DNA of 64,000 bases. It comes from Luteibacter anthropi (GTDB lineage: Bacteria > Pseudomonadota > Gammaproteobacteria > Xanthomonadales > Rhodanobacteraceae). Shown one piece after another: positions 21,695 to 32,272 of the stretch. The stretch is from positions 124,001 through 188,000 of the forward strand of contig NZ_JAARLZ010000008.1 in the NCBI RefSeq assembly GCF_011759365.1. The letters run 5' to 3'. The notes below the pieces were generated by a model, which saw only the letters and a list, made by a program, of their open reading frames with translations, ran no database searches and was not told where the DNA came from. Position 1 is the first letter of the stretch; each line of letters opens with the position of its first letter. Both the position numbers and the translations under genes were made by a program.

Positions 21695-21703
21695 TAGGAA
21701 CCC

Positions 21704-21796
21704 TGTAGGAGCGCGCCTTGCGCGCGACCGGGATGGCGGTGGCGTTCATGTTTGCGTGCGCCCTGACCCGGGTCGCGCGCAAGGAGCGCTCCTACA
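21704..21796. repeat. REP-like inverted pair
   Basis: Arms at both ends (TGTAGGAGCGCGCC at 21704; GCTCCTACA ending 21796), the right arm carrying a substitution (AAGGAGCGC). Lies 9 bp after the DUF2059 stop and before the rplU promoter. Confidence 0.9.
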
Positions 21797-21867
21797 TATT
21801 GATTCGTAAAGCTTTTTCCTGGGGCGGCCCGTTTTGCCGCTCCCGCCTCCGCGACTTAACCACCTGA

Positions 21868-21897
21868 TTGACCTTGCCTTTTCCCTGCCGCTATAAT
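21868..21897 (+). promoter_or_regulatory. Sigma-70 promoter of rplU-rpmA
   Basis: TTGACC (21868-21873), an 18-bp spacer and a consensus TATAAT (21892-21897). About 50 bp of leader precedes the rplU start. Close to consensus, as expected for a ribosomal protein operon. Confidence 0.8.
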
Positions 21898-21955
21898 TCG
21901 CGGTTCGTAACACCTGCAACACCCCAAGAAGAACTACAGAAACCAGGAAACAACC

Positions 21956-22270
21956 ATGAGCTACGCAGTCATCAAGACCGGTGGCAAGCAGTATCGTGTG
22001 ATGCAGGGCGAAGTCCTGCGCGTCGAGCTGCTCCCCGCCGATGTCGACGCCACCATTACGTTCGACCAGGTCCTCCTCGTCGGCGAAGGTGAGTCGATCA
22101 CCGTTGGCGCCCCGCTGGTCGCCGGTGCCACCGTCAGCGCGAAGGTCCGCGCACACGGCCGCGCCGATAAGATCCGCATCGTCAAGTTCCGTCGTCGTAA
22201 GCACTACAAGCGTACGCAGGGACATCGTCAGCATTACACCGAAATCGAGATCACGGGCATCAACGCCTGA
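21956..22270 (+). CDS. rplU: 50S ribosomal protein L21 (bL21)
   Basis: 104 residues. [26 protein letters not shown] at the start and [31 protein letters not shown] at the end are typical bL21. Large-subunit protein binding 23S rRNA domain I. First gene of the rplU-rpmA unit behind a strong promoter; AGGAAA lies about 8 nt upstream. rpmA follows after 20 bp. Confidence 0.99.
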   Translation: MSYAVIKTGGKQYRVMQGEVLRVELLPADVDATITFDQVLLVGEGESITVGAPLVAGATVSAKVRAHGRADKIRIVKFRRRKHYKRTQGHRQHYTEIEITGINA

Positions 22271-22290
22271 GTCGCCGGAGGATATGAGTC

Positions 22291-22548
22291 ATGGCACATA
22301 AAAAAGGCGTAGGTTCCAGCCGCAACGGTCGCGATTCGAACCCGAAATACCTCGGCGTGAAGATCTACGGCGGTCAGGCTGTCGAAGCCGGTAACATCAT
22401 CGTTCGTCAGCGTGGCACCAAGTTCCACGCCGGCGTGGGCGTCGGCCTCGGCCGCGACCACACCCTGTTCGCGCTGGTCGACGGCACTGTGTCGTTCAAG
22501 ACCCGCGGCGACAAGGGCCGCAAGTTCGTCGACGTCGTCCAGGCGTAA
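22291..22548 (+). CDS. rpmA: 50S ribosomal protein L27 (bL27)
   Basis: 85 residues. The N-terminal [29 protein letters not shown] is the bL27 tail that reaches the peptidyl-transferase centre; no Firmicutes-type cleavable extension. Strong ribosome binding site GGAGGA. A terminator follows the stop at 22572, so obgE is at least partly separate. Confidence 0.99.
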   Translation: MAHKKGVGSSRNGRDSNPKYLGVKIYGGQAVEAGNIIVRQRGTKFHAGVGVGLGRDHTLFALVDGTVSFKTRGDKGRKFVDVVQA

Positions 22549-22571
22549 GCCTCCACGATGCGATAGCGAAG

Positions 22572-22594
22572 GCCCCGCCCATGGCGGGGCTTTT
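22572..22594 (+). terminator. Rho-independent terminator after rpmA
   Basis: GCCCCGCC-CAT-GGCGGGGC stem (8 bp, 3-nt loop) followed by TTTT. Located between rpmA and obgE. Confidence 0.85.
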
Positions 22595-22603
22595 CGTTTG
22601 TAA

Positions 22604-23719
<1,116 letters not shown>

Positions 23720-23732
23720 ATCCAAAACCCCC

Positions 23733-23825
23733 TGTAGGAGCGCGCCTTGCGCGCGACCGGTTGGAATATGGCGCCCTGGATCAGGGGTGTTGCCTGCCCG
23801 GTCGCGCGCAAGGCGCGCTCCTACA
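23733..23825. repeat. REP-like inverted pair
   Basis: Forward arm starts at 23733 and the reverse arm ends at 23825, each about 28 bp, with a 37-bp spacer. Between convergent obgE and rpsT, just beside the terminator at 23838. Confidence 0.9.
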
Positions 23826-23837
23826 GATTCAGGCAAC

Positions 23838-23865
23838 AAAAAAGCCGGCTTGCGCCGGCTTTTTT
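23838..23865. terminator. Bidirectional terminator between obgE and rpsT
   Basis: AAAAAA then GCCGGC-TTGC-GCCGGC then TTTTTT: a short GC stem with an A-tract and a T-tract on opposite sides, so it can end transcription from both convergent genes. Confidence 0.88.
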
Positions 23866-23889
23866 GCTATAGCGATGTCGCGCAGGCGA

Positions 23890-24153
23890 TTAAGCCAGGT
23901 CGCGGATCTTCGCGTTCAGGCGGCTCTTGTGACGAGCGGCCTTGTTCTTGTGGATCAGGCCGCGGGCGGCGTAGCGGTCCATGACCGGCACGGCGACGGC
24001 GTAGGCCGAAGCAGCGGCGGCCTTATCCTTGGCGTCGATCGCCTTGACGACCTTCTTCAGTGCGGAACGCACCATGGAACGCGCGCTGACGTTGCGCAGA
24101 CGGCGCTGCTCCGACTGACGCGCACGCTTCTTCGCGGACTTGATGTTGGCCAA
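23890..24153 (-). CDS. rpsT: 30S ribosomal protein S20 (bS20)
   Basis: 87 residues, [20 protein letters not shown] at the start and [20 protein letters not shown] at the end, basic and alanine-rich as usual for bS20. Translation starts at a TTG (24153), with GGAG about 7 nt upstream; E. coli rpsT also starts with UUG and is autoregulated at translation, so the rare start is probably functional. Monocistronic, with a promoter at 24195-24223. Confidence 0.97.
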   Translation of the reverse strand: MANIKSAKKRARQSEQRRLRNVSARSMVRSALKKVVKAIDAKDKAAAASAYAVAVPVMDRYAARGLIHKNKAARHKSRLNAKIRDLA

Positions 24154-24194
24154 GGTAAAGCTCCAGAGTTCGGTTGGTTATAAAAAAGACACCC

Positions 24195-24223
24195 ATTGTG
24201 CGATCAAAAATGGGGCGCGTCAA
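24195..24223 (-). promoter_or_regulatory. Candidate rpsT promoter
   Basis: On the minus strand TTGACG (24218-24223), a 17-bp spacer and CACAAT (24195-24200), ending about 40 bp before the TTG start. A TATAAC further downstream is an alternative -10. Confidence 0.55.
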
Positions 24224-24385
24224 TAGGTTAGCCCCTCACGGGAAGGGCTGGGGCGGAAAGGCTCCGCCTGTCCGTGAATTTCCAGACTGCAGACTGTCCC
24301 CCGCCCGGCCGCCGCTGTCAAACTAGGGGTTTGCGACGGCCTGTCTGGCCGTCCCGACCGGCCCCATCAGGTAACCGTTGCACGG

Positions 24386-25993
24386 ATGAAAACCCCCAGC
24401 CTTTTACGCGGCATGCTGTCCTTCAGCGGCATGACCATGGTCTCCCGTGTGCTCGGCCTCGTCCGCGACATGGCCATCAATGCTTCGTTCGGCGCCAATG
24501 CCGCCACCGACGCGTTCTGGGTGGCCTTCCGCATTCCCAACTTCATGCGCCGCCTGTTCGCCGAGGGTTCGTTCTCCACGGCGTTCGTGCCGGTGTTCAC
24601 GGAGGTGAAGGAGACCCGTCCCCACGACGACCTGAAGCGGCTGATGTCGCAGACGTCAGGCACGCTCGGTGGCGTGCTGCTGGTGGTGGTGGCGCTGGGT
24701 GTGATCTTTGCCCCGCAGGTCACGGCGCTCTTTTCGCCCGGTGCGGTGGAGACCCCGGAGAAGTTCGGCCTCACCATCGACCTGCTGCGCCTGACCTTTC
24801 CCTTTCTGCTGTTCGTCTCCCTGACCGCCCTCTGCGGTGGCGCGCTGAACAGCTTCCATCGCTTCGGATTGCCGGCGCTGACACCGGTGATCCTCAACCT
24901 GTGCATGATCGGCGGCGCGCTGTGGCTGGCGCCGAAGCTGCACACGCCGATCATGGCGATGGGCTGGGCCATCCTCGTGGCGGGCGTCCTCCAGCTCGCC
25001 TTTCAGTTGCCGGCCCTGCGCCAGCTCGACCTGCTGGCCCTGCCTCGCTGGGGCTGGCAGTCGCCGGACGTGCGCCGGATCATGAGCCTGATGGTGCCGA
25101 CCCTGTTCGGTTCCTCGGTAGCCCAGATCAACCTGCTGCTGGACACGGTGATCGCCTCGCTGCTGGTGGCAGGTTCGCAGAGCTGGCTGTCGCAGGCCGA
25201 CCGTTTCCTGGAACTGCCGCTGGGCGTGTTCGGCGTGGCCCTGGGTACCGTGATCCTGCCCTCCTTGTCCCGCCACCACGTGGCGACCGACAAGGACGGC
25301 TTCTCCCGGGCGCTCGACTGGGGCCTGCGCACAACCCTGCTCATCGCGGTGCCGGCGATGTTCGCCCTGATGATCCTCTCCGTGCCGCTGGTGGCGACCA
25401 TTTTCCAGCATGGCCGGTTCACCGCCTTCGACACGCGCATGGCCTCCATGTCGATCTCGGCGCTCAGCTTCGGCTTGCCTGCATTCGCCCTGGTGAAGGT
25501 CGTGCTGCCGGCGTTCTACGCCCGCAAGGACACCCGTACACCGGTGCGTGCCGGCGTGGCGTCGCTGGTGTCGAACATGGTGTTCAACGTGATCTTCCTG
25601 GCCCTGCTGTTCTTCCTGTGGGCCACGCCGGCGCAGAAGGCCGGTTCGTGGTTCGAGGCGATCTCCACCATTCCGGGTCTGCACATGGCGCTGGGCATGG
25701 CCAGTGCGCTGGCCAGCTACCTGAATCTCGTGCTGCTGTGGCGCTGGCTGGGCAAGGCCGGTGTATATACCCGCCAGCCCGGCTGGGGGCGTCATGTGCT
25801 GCGCCTGGCGGTGGCCTGTGGCGTGATGGTGGCCGTGCTTTTGCTCGGCCTGCACGTCTGGCCCGAATGGAGCGATGTCGAGAAATGGGAGCGGGTATGG
25901 CGTCTTGCCATCCTGGTCGGGGCAGGTGGCGGCGCCTATGTGGCCGCCCTGTTCGCCATGGGCTTCCGCCTGCGCGACCTGCGGGCGCGATGA
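24386..25993 (+). CDS. murJ: Lipid II flippase MurJ
   Basis: 535-residue inner-membrane protein moving lipid II across the membrane for peptidoglycan synthesis. Many hydrophobic segments, as expected for 14 helices. Family signatures: SFSGMTMVSRVLGLVRDMAINASFGANAATDAFWVAFRIPNFMRRLFAEGSFSTAFVPVF at the N-terminus, LPLGVFGVALGTVILPSLSRH and SFGLPAFALVKVVLPAFYARKDTRTPVR. ribF and ileS follow, the usual murJ-ribF-ileS-lspA-ispH order. Divergent from rpsT. Confidence 0.97.
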   Translation: MKTPSLLRGMLSFSGMTMVSRVLGLVRDMAINASFGANAATDAFWVAFRIPNFMRRLFAEGSFSTAFVPVFTEVKETRPHDDLKRLMSQTSGTLGGVLLVVVALGVIFAPQVTALFSPGAVETPEKFGLTIDLLRLTFPFLLFVSLTALCGGALNSFHRFGLPALTPVILNLCMIGGALWLAPKLHTPIMAMGWAILVAGVLQLAFQLPALRQLDLLALPRWGWQSPDVRRIMSLMVPTLFGSSVAQINLLLDTVIASLLVAGSQSWLSQADRFLELPLGVFGVALGTVILPSLSRHHVATDKDGFSRALDWGLRTTLLIAVPAMFALMILSVPLVATIFQHGRFTAFDTRMASMSISALSFGLPAFALVKVVLPAFYARKDTRTPVRAGVASLVSNMVFNVIFLALLFFLWATPAQKAGSWFEAISTIPGLHMALGMASALASYLNLVLLWRWLGKAGVYTRQPGWGRHVLRLAVACGVMVAVLLLGLHVWPEWSDVEKWERVWRLAILVGAGGGAYVAALFAMGFRLRDLRAR

Positions 25994-26081
25994 GGGCGTC
26001 CGCCTCGCATTGTGCGGCGCAATGGGGCCGTTATACTGGCCCGATGGCTTTTATTCCGCATCGATTCCAGGACGCCCGCGT

Positions 26082-27038
26082 ATGACCCTGCGACTCCACC
26101 GTGACGTCGACGGGCCCTGTCTTGCGCCTGAAGGCAGCGTCGTGGCGATCGGCGCCTTCGACGGCCTGCACCTGGGGCACCAGGCGATTCTTGCCGAGGT
26201 GCGCCAGCGCGCGGCCGAGCGAGGTCTTGCGGGGGCGGTCATCACCTTCGAGCCGTTGCCGCGAGCCTACTTCTCGAAGGAGCCGGTGCCGCGTCTGTCT
26301 GGTGTCCGCGAGAAGGCTGAGGGCATGGGCGCGGCCGGTATCCGCGAACTGCTCTCGTTGCGCTTCGACCAGGCGCTGACCGAAATGTCCGCCGAAGACT
26401 TCGTCCACAAGGTGATCGTGCAGCGCATGGCCGCGCGCGAGGTCTGGGTAGGGGAGGACTTTCGTTTCGGTCACAAGCGCGGCGGCGATTTCGCCCTTTT
26501 GCAGCGGATGGGTGCCGAACTGGGTTTCACCGCCCATGCCGTGGCTCCCGTTCTCGTCGATGGTGAGCGGGTCTCGTCGTCGAAGGTGCGCACGCTGCTT
26601 GCCGAAAGCCGTTTCGCCGACGCGGCGACCCTGCTGGGTCGTCCTTTCGTCATCGATGGCCACGTAGAGCATGGTCAGCAGCTTGGCCGTACGCTTGGCT
26701 ATCCCACGGCCAACATCCACCTGCGCGAGCGCGTGAGCCCCATCCAGGGCATTTTCGCGGTGCGCATCGGGGTGGGTGACGGCCCGTGCAGCTGGCCCGG
26801 CGTGGCAAGCCTCGGTTTCCGGCCTACCGTAAACGAAGTGCGCGAACCGCTGCTCGAAGCCCATCTGTTCGATTTCTCCGGCGACCTCTACGGCCAGCGC
26901 ATCGGCGTGGAGTTCGTGCGGAAACTGCGCGATGAAGAAAAGTTCGACGGCCTCGATGCCTTGACCGCACAAATGCGCAAGGACGAGATCGCCGCCCGGC
27001 AGGCCCTTGGGATGAACCCCATACTTGTCGATGCATGA
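26082..27038 (+). CDS. ribF: Bifunctional riboflavin kinase/FAD synthetase
   Basis: 318 residues. N-terminal FMN adenylyltransferase with GAFDGLHLGHQAIL (nucleotidyl-transferase HxGH-type motif) near residue 22. C-terminal flavokinase with GRTLGYPTANIHL and PGVASLGFRPTVNE. Makes FMN and FAD. The ATG at 26082 is chosen over an upstream frame that would overlap murJ; AGGA lies upstream. Followed by ileS after 51 bp. Confidence 0.96.
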   Translation: MTLRLHRDVDGPCLAPEGSVVAIGAFDGLHLGHQAILAEVRQRAAERGLAGAVITFEPLPRAYFSKEPVPRLSGVREKAEGMGAAGIRELLSLRFDQALTEMSAEDFVHKVIVQRMAAREVWVGEDFRFGHKRGGDFALLQRMGAELGFTAHAVAPVLVDGERVSSSKVRTLLAESRFADAATLLGRPFVIDGHVEHGQQLGRTLGYPTANIHLRERVSPIQGIFAVRIGVGDGPCSWPGVASLGFRPTVNEVREPLLEAHLFDFSGDLYGQRIGVEFVRKLRDEEKFDGLDALTAQMRKDEIAARQALGMNPILVDA

Positions 27039-27089
27039 CGTGATACGCGGCCGGACGGCCGCGACCCGACACCACCACGGTTCCCAGCG

Positions 27090-29948
27090 ATGACCCAGGA
27101 TTACAAGAACACCATCAACCTGCCGCAGACCGCGTTCCCCATGCGCGGCGACCTGCCCAAGCGCGAGCCCGAATGGCTGGCCACCTGGGAGCGCGTCGGC
27201 CGTTATGCACAGATCCAGGAAAAGACCGCCGGCCGCGACAAGGTGTTCGTGCTGCACGACGGCCCCCCGTACGCCAACGGCGCCATTCACCTGGGCCATG
27301 CGGTCAACAAGGTGCTGAAGGACGTCGTGGTCAAGTCGAAGCTGATGGCCGGCTACCGCGCACCTTACGTGCCGGGCTGGGACTGCCACGGCCTGCCCAT
27401 CGAAATCGCCATCGAGAAGAAGTTCGGCAAGGCGGGCGACAAGCTCGACGCCGCCGCCTTCCGCCAGAAGTGCCGCGAGTACGCGCTGGCACAGATCGAC
27501 CTGCAGCGCGGCGACTTCAAGCGCCTGGGCGTGCTGGGTGATTGGGAAAAACCCTACCGCACCCTCGATTTCACCTATGAAGCCGACATGATCCGCGCAC
27601 TGGCGCGCATCGTGGACAACGGCCACGTGGTGCGCGGCGCCAAGCCCGTGTACTGGTGCTTCGACTGCGGCTCGGCGCTGGCCGAGGCGGAAATCGAATA
27701 CGGCGAGAAGACCTCGCCCGCGGTCGACGTTGCCTACGACGCAATTTATCCGAAGGAAATCGGCGCCGAGTTCGGTGTGGATGTGGGCGACGCTATCGTT
27801 GCGATCCCCATCTGGACCACCACGCCGTGGACGCTGCCGTCCAGCCAGGCCGTGTCACTCGGTGGCGAAATCGAATACTCGCTGGTCGAAGGCCCGGCGC
27901 GTGACGGCAAGCGTGTGCTGCTGGTGCTGGCCTCGGCGCTCGCCGGCAAGGCACTCGCCCGTTACGGCGTGGAAGAAGTGACCGAACTCGGTCGCGTGCA
28001 GGGCGCCGTGCTTGAAAACAAGCTGCTCCAGCATCCGTTCTACGACCGCAAGGTGCCGGCAATCCTCGGTGACCACGTGTCGGCCGAAGACGGTACCGGC
28101 GCCGTGCATACCGCACCCGATCATGGCGCGGAAGACTTCGCCGTGGGCCTCAACTACGGCATCGGCACGCTCAACTACGTGGACGGTCGCGGCGTGTATC
28201 GCAGCGACGTTCCGCTGGCAGGCGATGTAGCGCTGGCCGGCCAGCACATCTGGAAGGCCAACGACGTCATCGTCGACCTGCTGCGTCCGCGCGGCGTGCT
28301 GCTGGCGGCAGCCAAGCTCACCCATAGCTATCCGAACTGCTGGCGCCACAAGACCCCGGTGATCTACCGCGCCACGCCGCAGTGGTTCATCAGCATGGAA
28401 GAAGCCAGCCTGCGTCGCACGGCGCTCACCTCGATCAAGAGCGTGCGCTGGGTGCCAGGCTGGGGCGAAGAGCGCATCGCCGGCATGATCGACGGCCGTC
28501 CCGACTGGTGCATCTCGCGCCAGCGCACCTGGGGCGTGCCCATCACGCTGTTCATCGACAAGAACACGCATGAGCCGCATCCGGATTCCGTTGCGCTGAT
28601 GGAGAAGGTCGCCAGGCACGTGGAGAGCGAGGGCATCGATGCGTGGTTCACCCTTGACGCACGCGAACTGCTCGGCGATGACGCCGACAAGTACGAGAAG
28701 GTGACCGACGTCCTCGACGTGTGGTTCGACTCCGGCGTGAGCCACCATGCGGTGATCGGCGCACGTCCAGAACTGCAGGCCAACGGTGCCTCCGAATACA
28801 AGGTGATGTACCTCGAAGGTTCCGACCAGCATCGCGGCTGGTTCCAGTCATCGCTGCTCACCTCGGCGGCCATCCACGGTCGTGCGCCTTACGACCATGT
28901 GCTTACCCACGGCTTCACCGTGGACGCGCAGGGCCGCAAGATGTCCAAGTCGCTGGGCAACGGTATCGAGCCGCAGGACATCATGAAGACCCTGGGCGCG
29001 GACATCCTGCGCCTGTGGATCTGCTCCACCGACTACCGCAACGAGATGTCGCTGTCCGACGAAATCCTGAAGCGCGTGTCGGATACGTATCGCCGCATCC
29101 GCAACACGGCGCGCTTCCTGCTGGGCAATCTCGATGGGTTCGATCCCGACAAGCATCTGCTCGCCACCGAGGCCTGTCTCGACCTGGACCGCTGGGCGGT
29201 GCAGCAGGCGGCTGACACGCAGGTGGCCATCGTGGCGGCATACGAGCGTTACGACTTCCCCGAGATCGTCCAGCGCGTACAGAACTTCTGCACCAACGAA
29301 CTGGGTGCGTTGTACCTCGACGTCACCAAGGATCGCCTCTACACGATGCCGACCGACAGCAAGGGTCGTCGCAGCGCACAGAGCGCGATGTACCGCATCG
29401 TCGAGGCCATGGTGCGCTGGATCGCGCCGATCCTGAGCTTCACCGCCGAAGAAATCTGGCAGAGCCTGCCCGGCTCGCGTGACGAATCGGTGCTGTTCAA
29501 CACCTTCTACGAGGGCCTGGATGTGCGCCAGGACGGCGACCAGCGCGGCTGGTGGTCGAACCTGATCGCCATTCGCGACACGGCCTCGCGCGTGCTCGAG
29601 AGCATGCGCAAGGCCGGCCAGATCGGCGCCTCGCTCGATGCCACGCTGACGATCCATGCCGACAAGGCCGTGCAATCGGCCCTGGCTGAATCAGCTGGGG
29701 AGCTTCGCTTCTTCTTCATCACCTCCGATGTGATCCTTGCGCCGGTCGACGGTCGTCCGGAGTCGGCAGAGAAGGTGGAAACCGAACTCGGCGAGGTCTA
29801 CGTGTCGGCCAGCGTCAACGACGACACCAAGTGCGTCCGCTGCTGGCACCATCGTCCCGACGTCGGCGCGGATCCCGCTCATTCGGAACTCTGTGGCCGT
29901 TGCGTCGAGAACGTGGCGGGGCAGGGTGAGGACCGTCGCTGGTTCTGA
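27090..29948 (+). CDS. ileS: Isoleucyl-tRNA synthetase
   Basis: 952-residue class I synthetase. HIGH-type motif in [17 protein letters not shown] (about residue 60), an editing (CP1) domain with [14 protein letters not shown] and [21 protein letters not shown] in [11 protein letters not shown] (about residue 615), an anticodon-binding C-terminal region and a zinc-binding end [12 protein letters not shown]...CGRCVENV. This is the bacterial type with a zinc ribbon. Sits between ribF and lspA. Confidence 0.98.
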   Translation: MTQDYKNTINLPQTAFPMRGDLPKREPEWLATWERVGRYAQIQEKTAGRDKVFVLHDGPPYANGAIHLGHAVNKVLKDVVVKSKLMAGYRAPYVPGWDCHGLPIEIAIEKKFGKAGDKLDAAAFRQKCREYALAQIDLQRGDFKRLGVLGDWEKPYRTLDFTYEADMIRALARIVDNGHVVRGAKPVYWCFDCGSALAEAEIEYGEKTSPAVDVAYDAIYPKEIGAEFGVDVGDAIVAIPIWTTTPWTLPSSQAVSLGGEIEYSLVEGPARDGKRVLLVLASALAGKALARYGVEEVTELGRVQGAVLENKLLQHPFYDRKVPAILGDHVSAEDGTGAVHTAPDHGAEDFAVGLNYGIGTLNYVDGRGVYRSDVPLAGDVALAGQHIWKANDVIVDLLRPRGVLLAAAKLTHSYPNCWRHKTPVIYRATPQWFISMEEASLRRTALTSIKSVRWVPGWGEERIAGMIDGRPDWCISRQRTWGVPITLFIDKNTHEPHPDSVALMEKVARHVESEGIDAWFTLDARELLGDDADKYEKVTDVLDVWFDSGVSHHAVIGARPELQANGASEYKVMYLEGSDQHRGWFQSSLLTSAAIHGRAPYDHVLTHGFTVDAQGRKMSKSLGNGIEPQDIMKTLGADILRLWICSTDYRNEMSLSDEILKRVSDTYRRIRNTARFLLGNLDGFDPDKHLLATEACLDLDRWAVQQAADTQVAIVAAYERYDFPEIVQRVQNFCTNELGALYLDVTKDRLYTMPTDSKGRRSAQSAMYRIVEAMVRWIAPILSFTAEEIWQSLPGSRDESVLFNTFYEGLDVRQDGDQRGWWSNLIAIRDTASRVLESMRKAGQIGASLDATLTIHADKAVQSALAESAGELRFFFITSDVILAPVDGRPESAEKVETELGEVYVSASVNDDTKCVRCWHHRPDVGADPAHSELCGRCVENVAGQGEDRRWF

Positions 29949-30005
29949 TCCGGCGTCGTCCCCCATACCCGCGCCACCGGATGGCGCGGGTCGCTCCCGT
30001 AACCC

Positions 30006-30518
30006 ATGGCTGACCGAATGACCCTACGTCCCAAACCCAATGCACTGTCCTGGCTGTGGCTCGCCGCGGCCATGATCGTGCTCGACCAGCTGACCAAATG
30101 GTGGGCCCTGTCGGCCCTTCAGCCCGCCGAGACACCGCATCCGGTGATTCCGGGCATCCTCAACTGGACGCTTACCTTCAACACAGGCGCAGCCTTCAGC
30201 TTCCTGGCGGACAGCGCTGGCTGGCAGCGCTGGTTCTTCGCCCTGCTGGCGGTGGGCATCAGCGCCACGCTGAGCGTGTGGCTGTCGCGCACCCCGCGCA
30301 ACGACTGGCGTACGGCCCTGCCGCTGGCCCTGATCGTCGGCGGCGCCCTGGGCAACCTGATCGATCGCCTGCACGCGGCCAAGGTCACGGATTTCATCCA
30401 GGTTTTCCTGGGCAGCTACCCGTTTCCGGTGTTCAACGTGGCCGATTCGGCCATCAGCGTGGGTGCCGTGGCGCTGATCGTGTTCAGCATCTTCTCCGGC
30501 TCCCAGAAGAAGTCTTGA
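30006..30518 (+). CDS. lspA: Lipoprotein signal peptidase (signal peptidase II)
   Basis: 170-residue inner-membrane aspartic peptidase that cleaves prolipoproteins after Lgt has lipidated them (lgt is at 7.2 kb). Four hydrophobic segments. Catalytic aspartates are in GNLIDRLHAAKVTDF and FNVADSAIS. A shorter start at 30018 (MTLRPKPN) is equally possible; neither has a strong ribosome binding site. A 37-bp perfect hairpin repeat separates it from ispH. Confidence 0.96.
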   Translation: MADRMTLRPKPNALSWLWLAAAMIVLDQLTKWWALSALQPAETPHPVIPGILNWTLTFNTGAAFSFLADSAGWQRWFFALLAVGISATLSVWLSRTPRNDWRTALPLALIVGGALGNLIDRLHAAKVTDFIQVFLGSYPFPVFNVADSAISVGAVALIVFSIFSGSQKKS

Positions 30519-30525
30519 GCCTCCC

Positions 30526-30610
30526 TGTAGGAGCGCGCCTTGCGCGCGACCGGGGCGGAGCCTTTCGACACACGGCTCCGCCCCGGTCGCGCGCAAGGCG
30601 CGCTCCTACA
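30526..30610. repeat. REP-like element forming a perfect 37-bp inverted repeat
   Basis: Arms 30526-30562 and 30574-30610 are exact reverse complements; the loop is TTTCGACACAC (11 nt). The usual arm is extended by CGGGGCGGAGCC into the spacer, making the longest hairpin of this family in the window. Located between lspA and ispH, genes transcribed in the same direction. Confidence 0.92.
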
Positions 30611-30731
30611 CAAGCCAGCATCGCATCGGCGATTTTCCCGGCAGGAACCCTCGCCCGGCACCTGCTGAGCCAGCCATGCGATAATGCGCAGGCAATCCAC
30701 CAGCGGCCCTGCGGCCGCCACGAGGCACCTC

Positions 30732-31673
30732 TTGGATATCCTCCTCGCCAATCCCCGCGGTTTCTGCGCAGGCGTCGACCGCGCCATCGCCATCGTCGAG
30801 CGCGCGCTCGAATCCTATGGCGCGCCGATCTACGTTCGTCACGAAGTCGTCCATAACCGCTACGTCGTCGAGCGCCTGCGCGCCGACGGTGCGATCTTCG
30901 TCGAGGAGCTGGACGAAGTACCGGACAACGCCACGGTGATCTTCAGCGCCCATGGCGTGCCCAAGGCCGTGCGCGAGGAAGCCGACCGCCGTGGCCTGAA
31001 GGTGTTCGATGCCACGTGCCCCCTGGTAACCAAGGTCCACATGGAGGTCGCCCGCCTGGGGCGTGCGGGCTACGACGTGATCCTGATCGGCCACGCAGGC
31101 CATCCGGAGGTCGAAGGCACCATGGGTCAGTGGAATCCGGTCAACCCCGGCACGATCTACCTGGTCGAATCGGTCGACGATGTCCTTCGTCTGGAACCAG
31201 GCCAGCCCGAAAAACTCGCCTTCGTCACCCAGACCACGCTATCGGTCGACGACACCATTGCCATCATCAAGGCCCTGCGCGAAAAGTTCACCGCCATCGA
31301 AGGCCCCCGCAAGGACGACATCTGCTACGCCACGCAAAATCGCCAGGACGCCGTACGCCGCCTCGCCGACGCGGTAGACCTCGTGCTGGTCGTGGGCTCG
31401 GTCAACAGCTCCAACTCCAACCGCCTGCGTGAGCTCGCTGAAAAGCAGGGCGTCACCTCCTACCTGATCGATGGCGCCGAGCATATCGAAAAGGCCTGGG
31501 TTGACGGCAAGACCCGCATCGGCGTCACCGCCGGTGCCTCGGCCCCCGAGAAGCTCGTGCGCGAGGTCATCGCCCGCCTCCAGTCGTGGGGCGCCGGCAG
31601 CGTACGCGAACTGGACGGCGAAGCCGAGAACATCACCTTCGCCCTGCCCAAGGAGCTGCGACTGGCAAGCTAA
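30732..31673 (+). CDS. ispH: 4-hydroxy-3-methylbut-2-enyl diphosphate reductase
   Basis: Last enzyme of the MEP isoprenoid pathway; an iron-sulfur enzyme. 313 residues with a TTG start at 30732, chosen because it gives [18 protein letters not shown], matching the family start, with GAGG upstream; an ATG at 30684 would add 16 unrelated residues. Three cluster cysteines in GFCAG (Cys12), DATCPLV and [23 protein letters not shown] and EGTMGQ contribute the substrate histidines and glutamate. The downstream neighbour is tRNA-Thr. Confidence 0.96.
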   Translation: MDILLANPRGFCAGVDRAIAIVERALESYGAPIYVRHEVVHNRYVVERLRADGAIFVEELDEVPDNATVIFSAHGVPKAVREEADRRGLKVFDATCPLVTKVHMEVARLGRAGYDVILIGHAGHPEVEGTMGQWNPVNPGTIYLVESVDDVLRLEPGQPEKLAFVTQTTLSVDDTIAIIKALREKFTAIEGPRKDDICYATQNRQDAVRRLADAVDLVLVVGSVNSSNSNRLRELAEKQGVTSYLIDGAEHIEKAWVDGKTRIGVTAGASAPEKLVREVIARLQSWGAGSVRELDGEAENITFALPKELRLAS

Positions 31674-31676
31674 GGC

Positions 31677-31705
31677 TTGCGTCCCGGCTTCGGGTTACCT
31701 ACAAT
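31677..31705 (+). promoter_or_regulatory. Promoter of tRNA-Thr
   Basis: TTGCGT (31677-31682), 17-bp spacer, TACAAT (31700-31705), ending 10 bp before the tRNA 5' end. Begins 3 bp after the ispH stop. Confidence 0.65.
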
Positions 31706-31715
31706 TCCGCCTCTC

Positions 31716-31791
31716 GCCGGAATAGCTCAGTTGGTAGAGCGCGTCATTCGTAATGATGAGGTCGTAGGTTCGATTCCTATTTCCGGCACCA
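31716..31791 (+). tRNA. tRNA-Thr (CGT)
   Basis: 76 nt including encoded CCA. Acceptor GCCGGAA/TTCCGGC, D-stem GCTC/GAGC, anticodon stem CGTCA/TGATG with loop TTCGTAA (anticodon CGT), T-stem GTAGG/CCTAT with loop TTCGATT. All arms pair, with two G-T pairs. Anticodon CGT reads ACG, threonine. Confidence 0.97.
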
Positions 31792-31836
31792 AAGACCAGT
31801 CCAGGGGCGTCCACACGAGTCCATGAGACGCAACTA

Positions 31837-31861
31837 AACCAGCGGAAACGCTGGTTTTTTT
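31837..31861 (+). terminator. Terminator downstream of tRNA-Thr
   Basis: AACCAGCG-GAAA-CGCTGGTT followed by a T-run. 8-bp stem with a GAAA tetraloop, about 45 bp after the tRNA. Confidence 0.88.
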
Positions 31862-31904
31862 GTGCCCAGGCGTCCTGTGATGTCCAAGGGCATCCAGCCA
31901 GGCA

Positions 31905-31963
31905 TGTGAGTAAGCGTGTGAGTAAAGTTCGCCCATCACCGCTACTCAAAGGGCGTTACTCAC
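31905..31963. repeat. GTGAGTAA repeats downstream of tRNA-Thr
   Basis: TGTGAGTAA occurs twice with a 12-bp period (31905-31913 and 31917-31925), and the inverted copy TTACTCAC lies at 31956-31963. The second direct copy and the inverted copy both adjoin a CGCCC-like stretch. They sit directly before the small lipoprotein gene. They could be regulator sites or leftover recombinase arm sites next to a tRNA; no integrase is present. Confidence 0.45.
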
Positions 31964-31975
31964 GAGGAGATACGC

Positions 31976-32254
31976 ATGAACGGATCGAAACTTGGTGCAG
32001 TATTCGCCGTACTCGCGTGCGCAGTCGCGGGCTGCGCAAGTCAGCCCAAGGGGCATGTTGTTTCCACGGGGCCTGGCATCGTGGTTCAGGAGACGAAGCC
32101 GGCCGGTTATCCGACCACCCGCATCGAGAAAGATGATCTGGGGAATTGCACGCGAATCGAAGAGGATTTCACCCCGGGGCTGACGGTCCAGGGAAACAAG
32201 ACGTGGAACAAAGTCTCGAAGATCACAAGCCTCGGTATCAATTGTCCCGCGTGA
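31976..32254 (+). CDS. Small lipoprotein of unknown function
   Basis: 92 residues. Signal peptide MNGSKLGAVFAVLACAVAGC with a lipobox ending AVAGC; the residue after the cysteine is Ala, so outer-membrane sorting is expected. The mature part (about 73 residues) is polar, with YPTTRIEKDDLGNCTRIEEDF and a final GINCPA; the two other cysteines could pair. Strong ribosome binding site AGGAGA before the ATG at 31976. No family recognised. First of several small exported proteins after tRNA-Thr. Confidence 0.75.
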   Translation: MNGSKLGAVFAVLACAVAGCASQPKGHVVSTGPGIVVQETKPAGYPTTRIEKDDLGNCTRIEEDFTPGLTVQGNKTWNKVSKITSLGINCPA

Positions 32255-32272
32255 TAGAACTGCGCAGGCTAT

